Source: Vibrio salilacus | GTDB taxonomy: Bacteria; Pseudomonadota; Gammaproteobacteria; Enterobacterales; Vibrionaceae | DNA length: 64,000 nt | Assembly: GCF_002811245.1 (NCBI RefSeq) | Contig: NZ_NIVQ01000015.1 | Coordinates: forward strand, 25,451 to 89,450 | Direction: 5' to 3' | In this document: positions 42,276-52,052 of the stretch, one piece after another | Numbering within the stretch: position 1 is the first letter of the stretch | Layout of the letters: each line of letters opens with the position of its first letter | Notes under the pieces: model-generated | Databases searched by the model: none | What the model saw: only the letters and a program-made list of their open reading frames with translations | Told to the model about the DNA's origin: nothing | Translations under genes and position numbers: made by a program

Positions 42276-42363
42276 AATGAGTAAATGATAAGAAATGATG
42301 ATGTTAACGACCTGTTAAATTAGCCTAAAGTCTAACGTTTCATCACCGAGAGGGTCGAGTTTA

Positions 42364-42990
42364 TTAACCAAGATAGAACTCTTTGATCCCCATCAGCAAA
42401 TTATTCACTGCAACCGCAGCAAGTATCAGGCCCATCACTCGGCTTATGATGGCGGCCCCCACATTACCAATCCATTTTTGGATATGAGTTGCTCCGAGCA
42501 GCAGCAGTAGGGTAATCACTAGTACCAATACCATCACCCCCGCGGTTAGGCTCTGGTCGAACAATGAATAACGATGATTGTCGGTCAGCATGACGATCGC
42601 CATCATCGCACCAGGTGAGGCAATCGAGGGAATCGCTAGTGGGTAAACAGCTAAGTCAGCTAGATCGGAATGGCTCATATCGATAGAGAGTTTCGTTTCT
42701 TGATCTGGTTTGGATTCACCGAAGATCATCGTCAAAGCGAACAGCAGTAATACTAAGCCACCGGCGGCTTGAAAAGCAGGTAAGGGAATTTGCATCGCTT
42801 CAAGCAATAACTGACCAGCAATAAGGAAAAATAGCAGCACGCTTGTCGCAATAGCGACGGCTTTAAGCGCAACTAACCGGCGTTGTTTAGCGGTTAAATG
42901 TTGCGTTTGTGACAGATAAACAGGAACAGAGCCGATTGGATCAATAACGGCCCATAAAACAACAAACTGAGTGATTAAGATGCTGAGCAA
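42364..42990 (-). CDS. MarC/YhgN family inner-membrane protein
   Basis: 208 residues with six predicted spans. The start ITQFVVLWAVIDPIGSVPVYL and the FFLIAGQLLLEAMQIPLPAFQAAGGL segment are typical of the MarC family, often called NAAT transporters. The transported compound is not established. Lies downstream of crbR on the same strand with a 101-bp gap and has its own terminator. Confidence 0.88.
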   Translation of the reverse strand: MLSILITQFVVLWAVIDPIGSVPVYLSQTQHLTAKQRRLVALKAVAIATSVLLFFLIAGQLLLEAMQIPLPAFQAAGGLVLLLFALTMIFGESKPDQETKLSIDMSHSDLADLAVYPLAIPSIASPGAMMAIVMLTDNHRYSLFDQSLTAGVMVLVLVITLLLLLGATHIQKWIGNVGAAIISRVMGLILAAVAVNNLLMGIKEFYLG

Positions 42991-43091
42991 AGGAGTACTC
43001 CCAGAGTAATGGAACAGAGGGATAGCGCAGTGATGAACTGACTTACTCAGTGTAGCAGGAAACGCATGGTTTTATGTGATGATGAGGTGAA

Positions 43092-43727
43092 TTATACATC
43101 CGATTCAAGCTGTTGAAGTAAAATGACGGCTTGAGTGCGGTTTTTTACATCTAACTTACGGAATATTGCCGTCATATGGGCTTTTATTGTGGCTTCAGAT
43201 ACATTGAGTTCGTAAGCAATTTGTTTGTTAAGCAAACCATCAGAGAGCATTCCTAAGACTTTGTACTGTTGTGGCGTTAAAGTGGCAATTTTAGTCGCTA
43301 AATCCTTGCAAGCCGCATGGTTAGTGATCGAACCTTCAGGAAAGAAAGGTTCGCCATTGAGGACTTGATTGAGCGCACTGACCAGCTCGCGCATGTCACT
43401 TGACTTAGGAATAAAACCAAACGCACCATGGCTTTTTACTTGAGTGACGACCGTTGATTCTTCACTGGCTGAGACAACCACAATCGGCAAGTCAGGGTAT
43501 TCTGCGCGCAGGTGAATTAAGCCAGACATACCATTAGCGCCTGGCATTTTCAGATCAAGCAGTAGTAAGTCAGGGTCGTGATCTTTTTTCAACAGTGTCA
43601 GCAGTGCGTCTAGTGAGTCGGCTTCTAACAAGTTCGCGCCGCTGACCGCCATATGCACCGACTGAAACAGGGCATTGCGAAACAGCGGGTGATCATCGGC
43701 GATGATGATGGTGTAGGTCGAATCCAT
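43092..43727 (-). CDS. crbR: Response regulator CrbR (LuxR/FixJ type)
   Basis: Two-domain regulator of 211 residues. The receiver has the acidic pair ADDHPLFRNAL, phospho-acceptor Asp58 in LLLLDLKMPG and a Lys near FIPKSSDM; the C-terminal HTH reads LTPQQYKVLGMLSDGLLNKQIAYEL. It matches the CrbR partner of CrbS, which activates acs in Vibrio cholerae. The separation from crbS by actP and MarC genes means the pair is transcribed from different promoters. Confidence 0.88.
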   Translation of the reverse strand: MDSTYTIIIADDHPLFRNALFQSVHMAVSGANLLEADSLDALLTLLKKDHDPDLLLLDLKMPGANGMSGLIHLRAEYPDLPIVVVSASEESTVVTQVKSHGAFGFIPKSSDMRELVSALNQVLNGEPFFPEGSITNHAACKDLATKIATLTPQQYKVLGMLSDGLLNKQIAYELNVSEATIKAHMTAIFRKLDVKNRTQAVILLQQLESDV

Positions 43728-43960
43728 GACGTTAACTACTTATGAAGGTATGGTTAATAGAATTATTATCAGCTTTACGATTGTGGACAATAATTATTCG
43801 CTAAAAGTCTGAACTGTATCGGGTTTTATTAGCAATATTGCATATAAATACATAGTGAGTAAGAAATGGCGTGAGCAAGGTGGAGTGGATATGGGAGGCC
43901 AGTTCAGCGCCACGGTCAGTGATCATGGCGCGAATGTAGAGTTATCGTTCTAGCTCAGTA

Positions 43961-45757
43961 TTATAGATTGTGGTCGTTTAGATGCGCTAAGAAGGTCGTG
44001 GCATTCATAAAGCCAGTGATGCGCCCATTCACCACTCGTGAGCCATCTGGCGCCCAGAACTCGATGGTAGGTAGACCGAGTACCTGCATTTCTTTAAGTA
44101 GAGCAATATCCTCCACTTGGTTGCGTGTGACATCAGCTTGGAGTAAAACAAAGTCCTTGAGCCTGAATTCGACGTCTGGCTGGTGGAAGGTGTATTTTTC
44201 AAACTCTTTACACGCCACGCACCAGTCGGCATAGAAATCGAGCATCACCGGCTTACCAGCTTGTTTAGCGTTAGCGAGTTGCTGTTTCAGTTGTTCAACA
44301 TTACTGACTTTAATGAACTCAATTTTGCTTTGTGATTGGCCAGTTGGCGGCGAAAAATAGTAGTGCAACGCAGGTTGTGCCGACGCGAGCAATCCGAGCA
44401 CGGCAATAATACCAATCACGCTTTGCTTCCAACCGCCAAATGGCAGTGAGTTTTTGACATGATACAGCCAGCCAAATGCCGCTATACCCAGTGCTGACCA
44501 TAAACCGGTAGCCCAAAGACTTGGCAAGATACGCTCAAGAAGGAAAATGGGCGCAGCAAGGAGAATAAAGCCAAACAACGTTTTCACGCGATCCATCCAA
44601 TTGCCCGCTTTAGGCAGCAGTTTATTACCAAATACGGCCACCAACATCAGTGGTATACCCATACCCAATGCCAGAGCGTACAAGGCGATGGCCCCCGTAA
44701 GGAGATCGCCGCTTTGTGCGACATAGAGCAGTGCGCCTGACAGAGGAGCGGTGGTGCATGGTGAGCAAACTAAGCCCGATATCGCCCCCATAGCAAACAC
44801 ACCCAACGAACTGCCACCGCGCTGTTTACTACTGAGGTTACTGAGCCAAGTTTGTAGGCTGCTCGGTAACTGAATGGTATATAAGCCAAACATTGACAGT
44901 GCGAGTGCGACAAACAGCACACTCAAGCCTATCAAGACGTAAGGGTGTTGCATGGCAGCTTGAAATTGCAGCCCTGCCGACGCAACCACCAAACCGAGCA
45001 ATGTGTAGGTTAACGCCATACCTTGTACATAAACAAAGGCTAGGCCAAGTGCACGGCGATGGCTGAGCTTTCCTCGGCCTAAGACAATACTGGTTAAAAT
45101 CGGATACATCGGCAGCACGCACGGAGTAAACGCCAGGCCAATGCCTAATGCTAAAAACAGCAGCGGCGTCCACCAGCTATCACTTAGTTTAGAAGCAAGG
45201 TTTGCTTCGCTCGATTGCGGTGACGATGTTGATGGCGCTGGTGTTTGGACAACTGGCGCTGCTTGCGCCGTTTGGTTGCTCGTCAGTTGATCTGAGTCGG
45301 CAAACTCAAAGCGAGTAATATCAACCACACGCGTTTCTGGTGGGTAGCAAAATCCCGCCTTAGCACAACCTTGGTATTGGACAATTAATCGAGCACCTTG
45401 CTGATAATCGCTCAATGGCACTTCAATAAACAGCGGCGTGGTGTAAATGTTGACCTCGCCGAAAAATTCGTCTTTGTATGGCAAGCCATCGCGCATCTCG
45501 ATATCGCCAAGGGTGACATTTTCACCGCTCACTGAAATACGATGTTGATAGAGGTAGTAGTCGTCTTTTATCTGCCAATCGAGAAATATGCGATTGCCTT
45601 GTTGCAAGGCGTTAAAGCGAAACGCCTCATCGACAGCCACGAAGGTGTTGTTGTTATTGGCAAAACTTGGTGCTGAGTTGCTATTACCAAATAACGCCAT
45701 CGCAGGCGTAGAGAGAAAGCTAAAACACAACAGGAGTAAGGAAAAGGCGAAGCGCAT
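43961..45757 (-). CDS. dsbD: Thiol:disulfide interchange protein DsbD
   Basis: Inner-membrane protein that passes electrons from cytoplasmic thioredoxin to periplasmic DsbC and others. Signal peptide (about 1-21), N-terminal alpha domain with the Cys pair in [11 protein letters not shown], eight-span beta domain with CVLPMYPI and CSPCTTAPL, and C-terminal thioredoxin-like domain with [10 protein letters not shown]. 598 residues, normal. In Vibrio cholerae dsbD neighbours cutA, dcu and aspA; here a 9-kb arginine/pyrimidine block stands between dsbD and dcuB. Confidence 0.95.
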   Translation of the reverse strand: MRFAFSLLLLCFSFLSTPAMALFGNSNSAPSFANNNNTFVAVDEAFRFNALQQGNRIFLDWQIKDDYYLYQHRISVSGENVTLGDIEMRDGLPYKDEFFGEVNIYTTPLFIEVPLSDYQQGARLIVQYQGCAKAGFCYPPETRVVDITRFEFADSDQLTSNQTAQAAPVVQTPAPSTSSPQSSEANLASKLSDSWWTPLLFLALGIGLAFTPCVLPMYPILTSIVLGRGKLSHRRALGLAFVYVQGMALTYTLLGLVVASAGLQFQAAMQHPYVLIGLSVLFVALALSMFGLYTIQLPSSLQTWLSNLSSKQRGGSSLGVFAMGAISGLVCSPCTTAPLSGALLYVAQSGDLLTGAIALYALALGMGIPLMLVAVFGNKLLPKAGNWMDRVKTLFGFILLAAPIFLLERILPSLWATGLWSALGIAAFGWLYHVKNSLPFGGWKQSVIGIIAVLGLLASAQPALHYYFSPPTGQSQSKIEFIKVSNVEQLKQQLANAKQAGKPVMLDFYADWCVACKEFEKYTFHQPDVEFRLKDFVLLQADVTRNQVEDIALLKEMQVLGLPTIEFWAPDGSRVVNGRITGFMNATTFLAHLNDHNL

Positions 45758-45915
45758 AGAACCGTCACAAGAGTTAAATTTGAGTCATGTTAACTCAATC
45801 AGACAGGGAGAAGGGCAAATAAGTTTCAACTTCGGTGAAGAAAATTCACCTAGATAATCGTTATCTTTGAGGCGCCATCTCCAAATCAGGATCGAGGTGG
45901 CGCATGGGGCTGAGG

Positions 45916-46404
45916 TTAGACAACGCCCAAACGTGCGCGCACGACACGTTCGCAAGCATCGATGTTGTCGGTATCTTTGGGGATGACGAGCACAGTGTCA
46001 TTGCCGCCCACGGTGCCAAGAATTTCAGTATGAGGATCGATGTCGACCAAGCGGGCAACCAGTTGGGCGCTACCAGGGTGCGTTTTTACGACCACCATCG
46101 CTTGGTTATGGGTAATAAATTCGATTTGTGATGAGATCGAAGAGCCAACACGCACCGGGGCGGTTTCAACCGTAATGCAGTAGACTTTTTTGCCGCACGC
46201 GTTTTGTACCTTAATCACTCCCAGCTGCGAGAGCAATCGAGAGACGGTGGACTGACTAATGCCTTCAAAACCAATATTGACCAAGGCTTCGCGTAGCTCG
46301 TTCTGAGTGCTAAAGCTCTGTTGTTGCAGTAGACGTTTACAGGCCGCTGTGAGTGTTTTGTCTTCATTATAATCAACGGTGGTTGCGTTTAGAGTTTCAC
46401 TCAT
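45916..46404 (-). CDS. argR: Arginine repressor, paralogue linked to the arginine deiminase block
   Basis: 162 residues. The N-terminal winged helix has FSTQNELREALVNIGFEGISQSTVSRLLS, and the C-terminal hexamerisation/arginine-binding half has NQAMVVVKTHPGSAQLVARLVD and LGTVGGNDTVLVIP, where the paired Asp residues of the arginine site sit in GGNDT. It differs markedly from the housekeeping Vibrio ArgR that I remember next to mdh, starting MRPSEKQDNLVRAFKALL. Location directly after pyrBI and near arc genes suggests a dedicated regulator of arginine catabolism. Confidence 0.88.
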   Translation of the reverse strand: MSETLNATTVDYNEDKTLTAACKRLLQQQSFSTQNELREALVNIGFEGISQSTVSRLLSQLGVIKVQNACGKKVYCITVETAPVRVGSSISSQIEFITHNQAMVVVKTHPGSAQLVARLVDIDPHTEILGTVGGNDTVLVIPKDTDNIDACERVVRARLGVV

Positions 46405-46663
46405 TGGAACTCCTCAATAAAACATGACGTAGGATGATTCGTCCATGTAACTATCAGCACATAACTCCATATAAATGCTGTGGGATGTTGAGCGCTTATG
46501 CCAATCTAAACGTGTATTGACTGGGTCTAATTGGTATCACTTCTACGGTGATTCTTAAGCCTTCGCATATTAACACCAAACCTTATATAGCTTTGTGAAA
46601 GCGATCGCCAAACAAACAACGAGTTATCGATTATTTTGTTAGATAGAAATGCTGGGTAAAAGG

Positions 46664-46695
46664 GGATATTTATTCTCCGCAAAGAATAAATATCC
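46664..46695. promoter_or_regulatory. 13-bp AT-rich inverted repeat between pyrI and argR
   Basis: GGATATTTATTCT (46664-46676) and its exact complement (46683-46695) flank a 6-nt loop. It lies 43 bases after the pyrI stop and about 260 bases before the argR start, both on the minus strand. It may be a weak terminator of pyrBI or an operator. The remaining 46405-46738 gap shows no gene. Confidence 0.5.
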
Positions 46696-46738
46696 AGTCA
46701 TGAGTGACAGCTCTAGGAGAGACGTAAGTGGTTGTGGG

Positions 46739-47203
46739 CTAGCGAGCTTCGGTCATGATTTCGCGTGAGAATACTTTTTCACAATAGTGGCATTTAAGCT
46801 GCACAGTGTCCTGATTTTGCTGCACCTTAAATTTGCTTTCTACCGGTTCGCCATGAGAAATACAGTTACTGTTCGGGCATTCGAATACGCTGGCAATCGT
46901 TTCTGGGAGTGCAAGATTAAGCTTGTTGACTACTTGGTACTCTTCAATCTGATTAACCGTCGCTTTGGGTGCATACAGTGCCAATTGATTGGCTTGTTCT
47001 TTGGTCAGGTAGACATTTTCAATCTTGATCAAATCTTTGGCGCCAAGCGCGGAAGATGGCAGATTAAGACCAATGGTGATGCGCTCATTGGTTTTGTGCA
47101 TTTTGAACAGTTTAAGCACTTTAATCCCAATATTGGCAGGAATATGGTCGATAACAGAGCCGTTACGAATCGCTTCTACTTGAAGTTGAGTTTGTTTCAC
47201 CAT
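46739..47203 (-). CDS. pyrI: Aspartate carbamoyltransferase, regulatory subunit
   Basis: Binds CTP/ATP and zinc and controls PyrB allosterically. 154 residues: the N-terminal nucleotide-binding part begins [20 protein letters not shown], and the C-terminal zinc domain has four cysteines in CPNSNC and CHYC. Follows pyrB by 17 nt. Confidence 0.96.
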   Translation of the reverse strand: MVKQTQLQVEAIRNGSVIDHIPANIGIKVLKLFKMHKTNERITIGLNLPSSALGAKDLIKIENVYLTKEQANQLALYAPKATVNQIEEYQVVNKLNLALPETIASVFECPNSNCISHGEPVESKFKVQQNQDTVQLKCHYCEKVFSREIMTEAR

Positions 47204-47220
47204 GATGATTCTCCTGCTAA

Positions 47221-48150
47221 TTAAAGTGTGTCATTAAGGACAAGGGCGAGTAGCGCTTCACGAGCATAGACGCCATTTTCCGCTTGCTCGAAGTAGTAAG
47301 CGTGCTTGGTTTTATCAACATCGGTGGTGATTTCATCGACACGAGGAAGTGGATGAAGCACCTTGAGGTTGTCACGCGCTTCGCTCAGCATTGCCGCCGT
47401 TAAGATGAACGCTGACTTGATATGGGCATATTCTGACTCATCAAAGCGCTCTTTCTGTACCCGTGTCATGTAAAGAACATCCAATTCAGGAACGACTTCC
47501 TCGATGTTACTGTGCATGCTAAACGCAATGCCTGCCTCTTCTAACTCTTCGCAGATGTAGTCTGGCATCGCTAGGGCTTCTGGGGCGATAAAGAAGAAAC
47601 GCACATTGTTGAATTTTGCTAGCGCTTGAGTGAGTGAGTGCACGGTGCGGCCATATTTCAGATCACCCACGAAAGCCACGTTGAGGTTGTCGAGTGTGCC
47701 TTGAGTCTCGTAGATCGAAAACAGATCGAGCAGCGTTTGAGTTGGATGCTGGTTTGCACCGTCTCCACCGTTGACAATCGGTACGCCATTTGAGAATTCA
47801 GAAGCCAAGCGTGCAGCGCCTTCTTGTGGGTGGCGCATCACGAATGCATCTACGTACGACGCGATCACTTGAACCGAATCGGCAAGCGTTTCGCCTTTTT
47901 TCGCTAGGGATGTGTTGCCGCCGTTATCAAACCCAATCACGCTACCGCCCAAACGCTGTACTGCGGTTTCGAAAGAGAGGCGAGTGCGGGTCGACGGCTC
48001 GAAGAAGCAGCTGGCAACAACCTTATTCTTTAGTAGCTCAGGGTTCGGCTCTGCCTTTAAACGTGCAGAAGTGTCAATAATAAGCTCAAGCTCTTCACGG
48101 CTGAGCTCTGGGATAGAGATAATGTGCTTGTTAAATAACGAATGCGCCAT
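47221..48150 (-). CDS. pyrB: Aspartate carbamoyltransferase, catalytic subunit
   Basis: Condenses carbamoyl phosphate with aspartate, committing to pyrimidine synthesis. Signatures: [15 protein letters not shown] (carbamoyl-phosphate binding), [10 protein letters not shown] and [11 protein letters not shown]. 309 residues from the ATG at 48150, which has GAGG in front, rather than from an ATG five codons upstream that lacks a ribosome site. First large gene of pyrL-pyrB-pyrI. Confidence 0.96.
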   Translation of the reverse strand: MAHSLFNKHIISIPELSREELELIIDTSARLKAEPNPELLKNKVVASCFFEPSTRTRLSFETAVQRLGGSVIGFDNGGNTSLAKKGETLADSVQVIASYVDAFVMRHPQEGAARLASEFSNGVPIVNGGDGANQHPTQTLLDLFSIYETQGTLDNLNVAFVGDLKYGRTVHSLTQALAKFNNVRFFFIAPEALAMPDYICEELEEAGIAFSMHSNIEEVVPELDVLYMTRVQKERFDESEYAHIKSAFILTAAMLSEARDNLKVLHPLPRVDEITTDVDKTKHAYYFEQAENGVYAREALLALVLNDTL

Positions 48151-48179
48151 AGCTGTATTCCTCATCGTAAATGACAGAC

Positions 48180-48208
48180 AAAAAAAAGCCCCCTAAAAAT
48201 AGGAGGCT
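48180..48208 (-). terminator. pyrB: pyrBI attenuator
   Basis: On the minus strand AGCCTCCT (48208-48201) pairs with AGGGGGCT (48194-48187), including one G-U wobble, around a U-rich loop, followed by eight Ts (48187-48180). The stem overlaps the 3' end of the leader peptide frame, so a ribosome following the polymerase closely would prevent its folding. It lies 30 bases before the pyrB ATG. Confidence 0.85.
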
Positions 48209-48300
48209 AGTAAAGGATCGGTGGAGAAAAATGAAACAGTAAACGTCCCTGATTTAGGGCGCGTTAGGTAACAACGATAGGTTGTTAATGGCTGCGACAT
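48193..48300 (-). CDS. pyrL: pyrBI operon leader peptide
   Basis: A 35-residue frame starting ATG at 48300, preceded by AGGAG 7 bases upstream, and stopping inside the attenuator stem. It begins MSQPLTTYRCYLTRPKSG and ends LLASYF. Its size, position between promoter and attenuator, and overlap with the terminator match the PyrL arrangement of E. coli, where UTP-dependent polymerase pausing couples translation to read-through. Expression has not been shown; the call rests on architecture. Confidence 0.8.
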   Translation of the reverse strand: MSQPLTTYRCYLTRPKSGTFTVSFFSTDPLLASYF

Positions 48301-48320
48301 TGATGTACTCCTAGACAAAT

Positions 48321-48356
48321 TGCCGAGGATTATACGGACAAAAACCACCAACGCAA
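48321..48356 (-). promoter_or_regulatory. pyrBI promoter with UTP-sensitive start sequence
   Basis: TTGCGT (48356-48351) and an exact TATAAT (48334-48329) are 16 bp apart. Seven bases after TATAAT the transcript would begin AATTTG (48321-48316), which is the initially transcribed sequence and spacing I recall for E. coli pyrBI, where high UTP causes repetitive U addition and abortive starts. The rest of 48357-48644 holds only a long, loose hairpin and no gene. Confidence 0.75.
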
Positions 48357-48644
48357 GCGTTTGCGCAAAGTATCCATTAATTGGATTTTTATGCGATTTT
48401 AGCTGATTTTAGCTATAACTTTTTAACCGTTGCCAGATCTTACTTCGGAGCGCTTTGGGGAAGAATTTAGCGTTTAAGTGATGGAAAAAAATGCGGATTT
48501 TATTCAGTGCGTTTTTGTACGCCGCTAAACGCCACCCGCATTTCCCTGCCAAAATACTCATCGATTGTCACGTATTGTGCGTCAATCGAGAGTAATCTTG
48601 TTGGCCATTTCCTGTTTGGCGAATGGCCATGAAGACTCGATAAT

Positions 48645-49655
48645 TTAGTCGCCTAGAGTAGCAACCATTACAGCTTTGATGGTGTGCATGCGGTTTTCTG
48701 CTTCGTCGAATACGATAGAGTGTTTAGACTCAACCACTTCGTCTGTCACTTCCACACCGTCTTTCAGTTGTGGGTATTCCGCCGCAAGCTGTTTGCCTAC
48801 CGTGGTATCTTCACCGTGGAAAGCAGGCAAGCAGTGCATGAACTTCACATCTGGGTTGCCCGTTGCTTTGATCATGTCCATATTGACTTGGTAAGGCATC
48901 ATCATATTGATACGCTCAGCCCATGCTTCTTTCGCTTCGCCCATTGATACCCATACGTCAGTGTAGAGGTAATCACAGCCTTGAACCCCTTCTTGTACGT
49001 CTTCAGTTAGGGTGATTTTAGCCCCAGTTTCTACGGCGATTGCGCGACATGTTGCCACTAGATCTTCTTCTGGCCAGAATGCTTTTGGTGCGACAAGGCG
49101 AATGTCCATACCCATTTTCGCCGCGCCAACCATAAGTGAGTTACCCATGTTGTTACGCGCATCACCTAGGTAAGCAAATTTCATTTCGTGTAGCTGTTTA
49201 CCACGGCCGTGTTCCATCATAGTTAGGAAGTCAGCTAGGATTTGAGTTGGGTGGAATTCGTCTGTTAGGCCGTTCCATACTGGCACACCAGCGTAGGCGC
49301 CGAGCTCTTCTACGATCTCTTGACCGAAGCCGCGGTATTCGATGCCATCGTACATGCGGCCAAGCACACGTGCTGTATCTTTCATTGACTCTTTGTGACC
49401 AATTTGAGAACCCGATGGGCCTAAGTAAGAAACTTGAGCGCCTTGGTCAAAAGCTGCAACTTCAAATGCACAACGTGTACGAGTTGATGTTTTCTCGAAA
49501 ATCAGCGCAATGTTTTTGCCTTTTAGACGAGGTTGCTCATAGCCGTTGTATTTCGCTTTTTTAAGTTCCGCAGAAAGATCCAAGAAGTGTTGGATTTCAC
49601 GTGGAGTAAAGTCTAGTAGTTTTAGGAAGTTACGGTTGCGTAGATTAAAAGCCAT
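48645..49655 (-). CDS. argF: Ornithine carbamoyltransferase
   Basis: Transfers a carbamoyl group between carbamoyl phosphate and ornithine/citrulline. [27 protein letters not shown] and [11 protein letters not shown] are the family signatures; 336 residues. As third gene behind arcA and arcC it can act catabolically, splitting citrulline. No other copy lies in the arginine genes at the left of the window, so it may also serve biosynthesis. Sequence alone does not separate the two roles. Just upstream, 89 bp lie between it and arcC. Confidence 0.95.
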   Translation of the reverse strand: MAFNLRNRNFLKLLDFTPREIQHFLDLSAELKKAKYNGYEQPRLKGKNIALIFEKTSTRTRCAFEVAAFDQGAQVSYLGPSGSQIGHKESMKDTARVLGRMYDGIEYRGFGQEIVEELGAYAGVPVWNGLTDEFHPTQILADFLTMMEHGRGKQLHEMKFAYLGDARNNMGNSLMVGAAKMGMDIRLVAPKAFWPEEDLVATCRAIAVETGAKITLTEDVQEGVQGCDYLYTDVWVSMGEAKEAWAERINMMMPYQVNMDMIKATGNPDVKFMHCLPAFHGEDTTVGKQLAAEYPQLKDGVEVTDEVVESKHSIVFDEAENRMHTIKAVMVATLGD

Positions 49656-49755
49656 GGTGTTATCCTTTTTATCGTTTGGCGCTTTCTTGGTTGCAGGGAA
49701 AAGAAAATAAGAAAGCGCTGTTAAAATGAATGATTGGTATTGCTAAACTTTGTCA

Positions 49756-50667
49756 TTAACCTTTAGTGATGTTGGTACCCGCTGTGCCTTGCAGAATACG
49801 CAGACCATCTTGCAAAGAGCCGATACCGACCACTTTGCCGCCTTGATTGATAAACTCACATGACGCTTCAATTTTTGGTCCCATAGAGCCTGCATCGAAT
49901 TGGTATTGCGCCAGTTCGCTTGGTGTCGTGCTGCGTAGGGCGTGCTGTGTTGGCTTGCCCCAATCAAGATAAACCGCGTCTGCGTCAGTGAGGATTAGCA
50001 GAGCATCAGCATTGAGCTGTTTGGCAAGGAATGCAGCCGACATGTCTTTGTCGATCACCGCTTCAACACCCACCAGTTTGCCGTTTTCGCGTTTCACCGG
50101 AATACCACCGCCGCCAGTACAGATAACAAGGTGACCGGCCTCGATTAATTTAGTGATCGCATCGTGTTCGATGATGCCCGTTGGCTGTGGGCTTGGTACT
50201 ACACGACGGAAGTGCTTGCCGTCTGGCTTGATTGTCCAGTGATACTTCTCTGCCAACTCGCGAGCTTCCGCTTCTTGATAAATAGGACCAATGGGTTTGG
50301 TTGGGTCGGCAAACGCGGGATCATTAGGATCGACAGTCATTTGTGTCAACATGCAAGTCGCGTTGACGTTTGGCATCTGGTTTTTAAATTCTTGCATCAG
50401 CATGTAACCGATCATGCCTTGTGTTTCGCTGCCAAGGACATCAAGCGGGTATGGTGCGACTTTCTTGTATTCCAAACCTTGCAGGGCAAGCAAACCAACT
50501 TGTGGACCATTACCGTGTACCAGTACCACGTTGTATTCTTTGGCGATTTCAGAAATCGTTTTTACGGCGACTTCGATGTTTTGGCGCTGTACTTCAGCTT
50601 CAAGTGGCTCACCACGGCGAAGCAAAGCGTTACCACCTAGTGCGACAACTACCGTTTGTTTAGTCAT
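49756..50667 (-). CDS. arcC: Carbamate kinase
   Basis: Makes ATP from ADP and carbamoyl phosphate, the energy-yielding last step of the arginine deiminase pathway. N-terminal VVVALGGNALLRRGEPLE, VLVHGNGPQVGLLALQ, CTGGGGIPV and LLILTDADAVYLDWG are characteristic; 303 residues. Follows arcA by 68 nt and precedes argF. Confidence 0.95.
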   Translation of the reverse strand: MTKQTVVVALGGNALLRRGEPLEAEVQRQNIEVAVKTISEIAKEYNVVLVHGNGPQVGLLALQGLEYKKVAPYPLDVLGSETQGMIGYMLMQEFKNQMPNVNATCMLTQMTVDPNDPAFADPTKPIGPIYQEAEARELAEKYHWTIKPDGKHFRRVVPSPQPTGIIEHDAITKLIEAGHLVICTGGGGIPVKRENGKLVGVEAVIDKDMSAAFLAKQLNADALLILTDADAVYLDWGKPTQHALRSTTPSELAQYQFDAGSMGPKIEASCEFINQGGKVVGIGSLQDGLRILQGTAGTNITKG

Positions 50668-50735
50668 TGTTTGAATCTCTCTAAAGGGGCTGGAGCAGAC
50701 ACTATGATCGTTAGCTCCAGCCTGTAAGTACTGAA

Positions 50736-51959
50736 TTAGATACCATCACGTTCGATTGGGCAGCTCATGCAGCGAGCGCCGCCGCGACCGCGACCGAGCT
50801 CATCACCTGGGATAGGAAGTACGGTGATGCCTGCTTTGTCGTATTTTTCGTTGGTGTAAGTGTTACCCTCGTAGCCGACAACCACACCGGGTTTGACGGT
50901 GAGAACGTTGTTTGCATCGTTCCACTGCTCGCGCTCTGCGTTGAAGTTGTCACCACCTGTGGTGATGAGGTTTAGCTTGTCGACACCGAGTGCTTTTTCA
51001 ATCGCAGTCACGAAGTAGCCTTCTTCTTTAATGTTGACTGTGCCAGATTGATCGCCAGTTAGGCTCCAGCATTTAACATCTTTACGTACTACTTCAGGGT
51101 AGACAGAGAAAGTATCTTCACGCATATGTGTCATGACCGTGTCTAAGTGCATGCAAGAACGGTGTTTCGGTAGCTCCATGGCAATCACTTGTTTGGCTTG
51201 ACCATGTTTGAATAGGCTTGATGCCAAGTGCTCAACGCCTTGTGCCGTTGTACGTTCAGACATACCGATAAGAACCGCGCCTTTACCAATAACCAGTACG
51301 TCGCCGCCTTCGATGGTTGAGTTGTCATAGTTCACTTGCTCGTTGTCACCGAAATATTTAACGAAGTCTTGACCAGCAAAGCTTGGATGCCAGCGGTAGA
51401 TAGCGCGAACATGGTTGGTTTCACGTTGGCGAGCCGCTTTTGCCATTGGGTTGATAGAAACCCCACCGTAAACCCAGCATGAGGTATCACGTGTAAATAG
51501 ATGATTTGGTAGTGGTTCAATGATGAAGTCGGTTGGAGCGTGTAAGCCTTGCATCATAGATGATGATTTCATTGGCATTTCAGCGTATGAAAGACCGCCA
51601 GTGAGGATTTTGGCCAGTTCTAGGTTGGGTAGGTCGCTTAGGTAACAACGCACATCGTTAGCGAACGTTTTACCCAAACGGTAATCAGAAACTTGCTGGT
51701 TGAGTAGCCAATCTTTGGCTTCGGCGACGGCGAGCGTGTCTGCCAACAAGTCGGTTAATAGTAACACTTCGACACCTTGGTCGCGCAGCGTTTGAGTGAA
51801 TACGTCGTGCTCTTCACCTGCACGTTCAACTGCCAATACGTCATCAAATAGCAAATCGTGACAGTTAGATGGGGTTAGGTGAGTCAGAGCTCGTCTAGGA
51901 CGGTGTACCAGAACGCGACGTAATTGACCGATTTCAGAACCTACGTATAACTTACTCAT
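50736..51959 (-). CDS. arcA: Arginine deiminase
   Basis: Hydrolyses arginine to citrulline and ammonia. Guanidino-modifying family motifs: [16 protein letters not shown] at the start, [23 protein letters not shown] segment with the catalytic Asp/Glu (here [13 protein letters not shown]), the His region [10 protein letters not shown] and the catalytic Cys in [14 protein letters not shown]. 407 residues from the ATG at 51959; upstream in-frame codons lack homology. It follows a 700-bp control region with palindromes. Confidence 0.95.
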   Translation of the reverse strand: MSKLYVGSEIGQLRRVLVHRPRRALTHLTPSNCHDLLFDDVLAVERAGEEHDVFTQTLRDQGVEVLLLTDLLADTLAVAEAKDWLLNQQVSDYRLGKTFANDVRCYLSDLPNLELAKILTGGLSYAEMPMKSSSMMQGLHAPTDFIIEPLPNHLFTRDTSCWVYGGVSINPMAKAARQRETNHVRAIYRWHPSFAGQDFVKYFGDNEQVNYDNSTIEGGDVLVIGKGAVLIGMSERTTAQGVEHLASSLFKHGQAKQVIAMELPKHRSCMHLDTVMTHMREDTFSVYPEVVRKDVKCWSLTGDQSGTVNIKEEGYFVTAIEKALGVDKLNLITTGGDNFNAEREQWNDANNVLTVKPGVVVGYEGNTYTNEKYDKAGITVLPIPGDELGRGRGGARCMSCPIERDGI

Positions 51960-52034
51960 GATCGTATCTCTCTTATTTATAATCAGTTTCATTTTTAAAA
52001 AAAACTAATATTTAATTTGTAGGGAATATAAAGT

Positions 52035-52052
52035 GTGAATTTATTTATTCAC
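52035..52052. promoter_or_regulatory. arcA: Palindromic operator candidate upstream of arcA
   Basis: GTGAAT and ATTCAC arms around a 6-bp TTATTT spacer, 76 bp before the arcA ATG. The arms equal ARG-box halves but the spacer is 6 rather than 4. A second partial palindrome, TGAA-A-TTCA, is at 52065-52073. A target of the linked ArgR is plausible. Confidence 0.45.

Noticed and set aside
45872..45903. Possible terminator after argR
   Set aside because: A 10-bp stem with one mismatch exists but the 12-nt loop and lack of Ts on either strand make it weak.
48480..48545. Possible terminator or attenuator hairpin between argF and pyrB
   Set aside because: The arms AAATGCGG/CCGCATTT are about 50 bases apart and no T run follows; too loose to call.
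50164..50640. 158-residue open frame antisense to arcC
   Set aside because: Inside a clear carbamate kinase gene; two further overlapping frames there show that the region is simply stop-poor.
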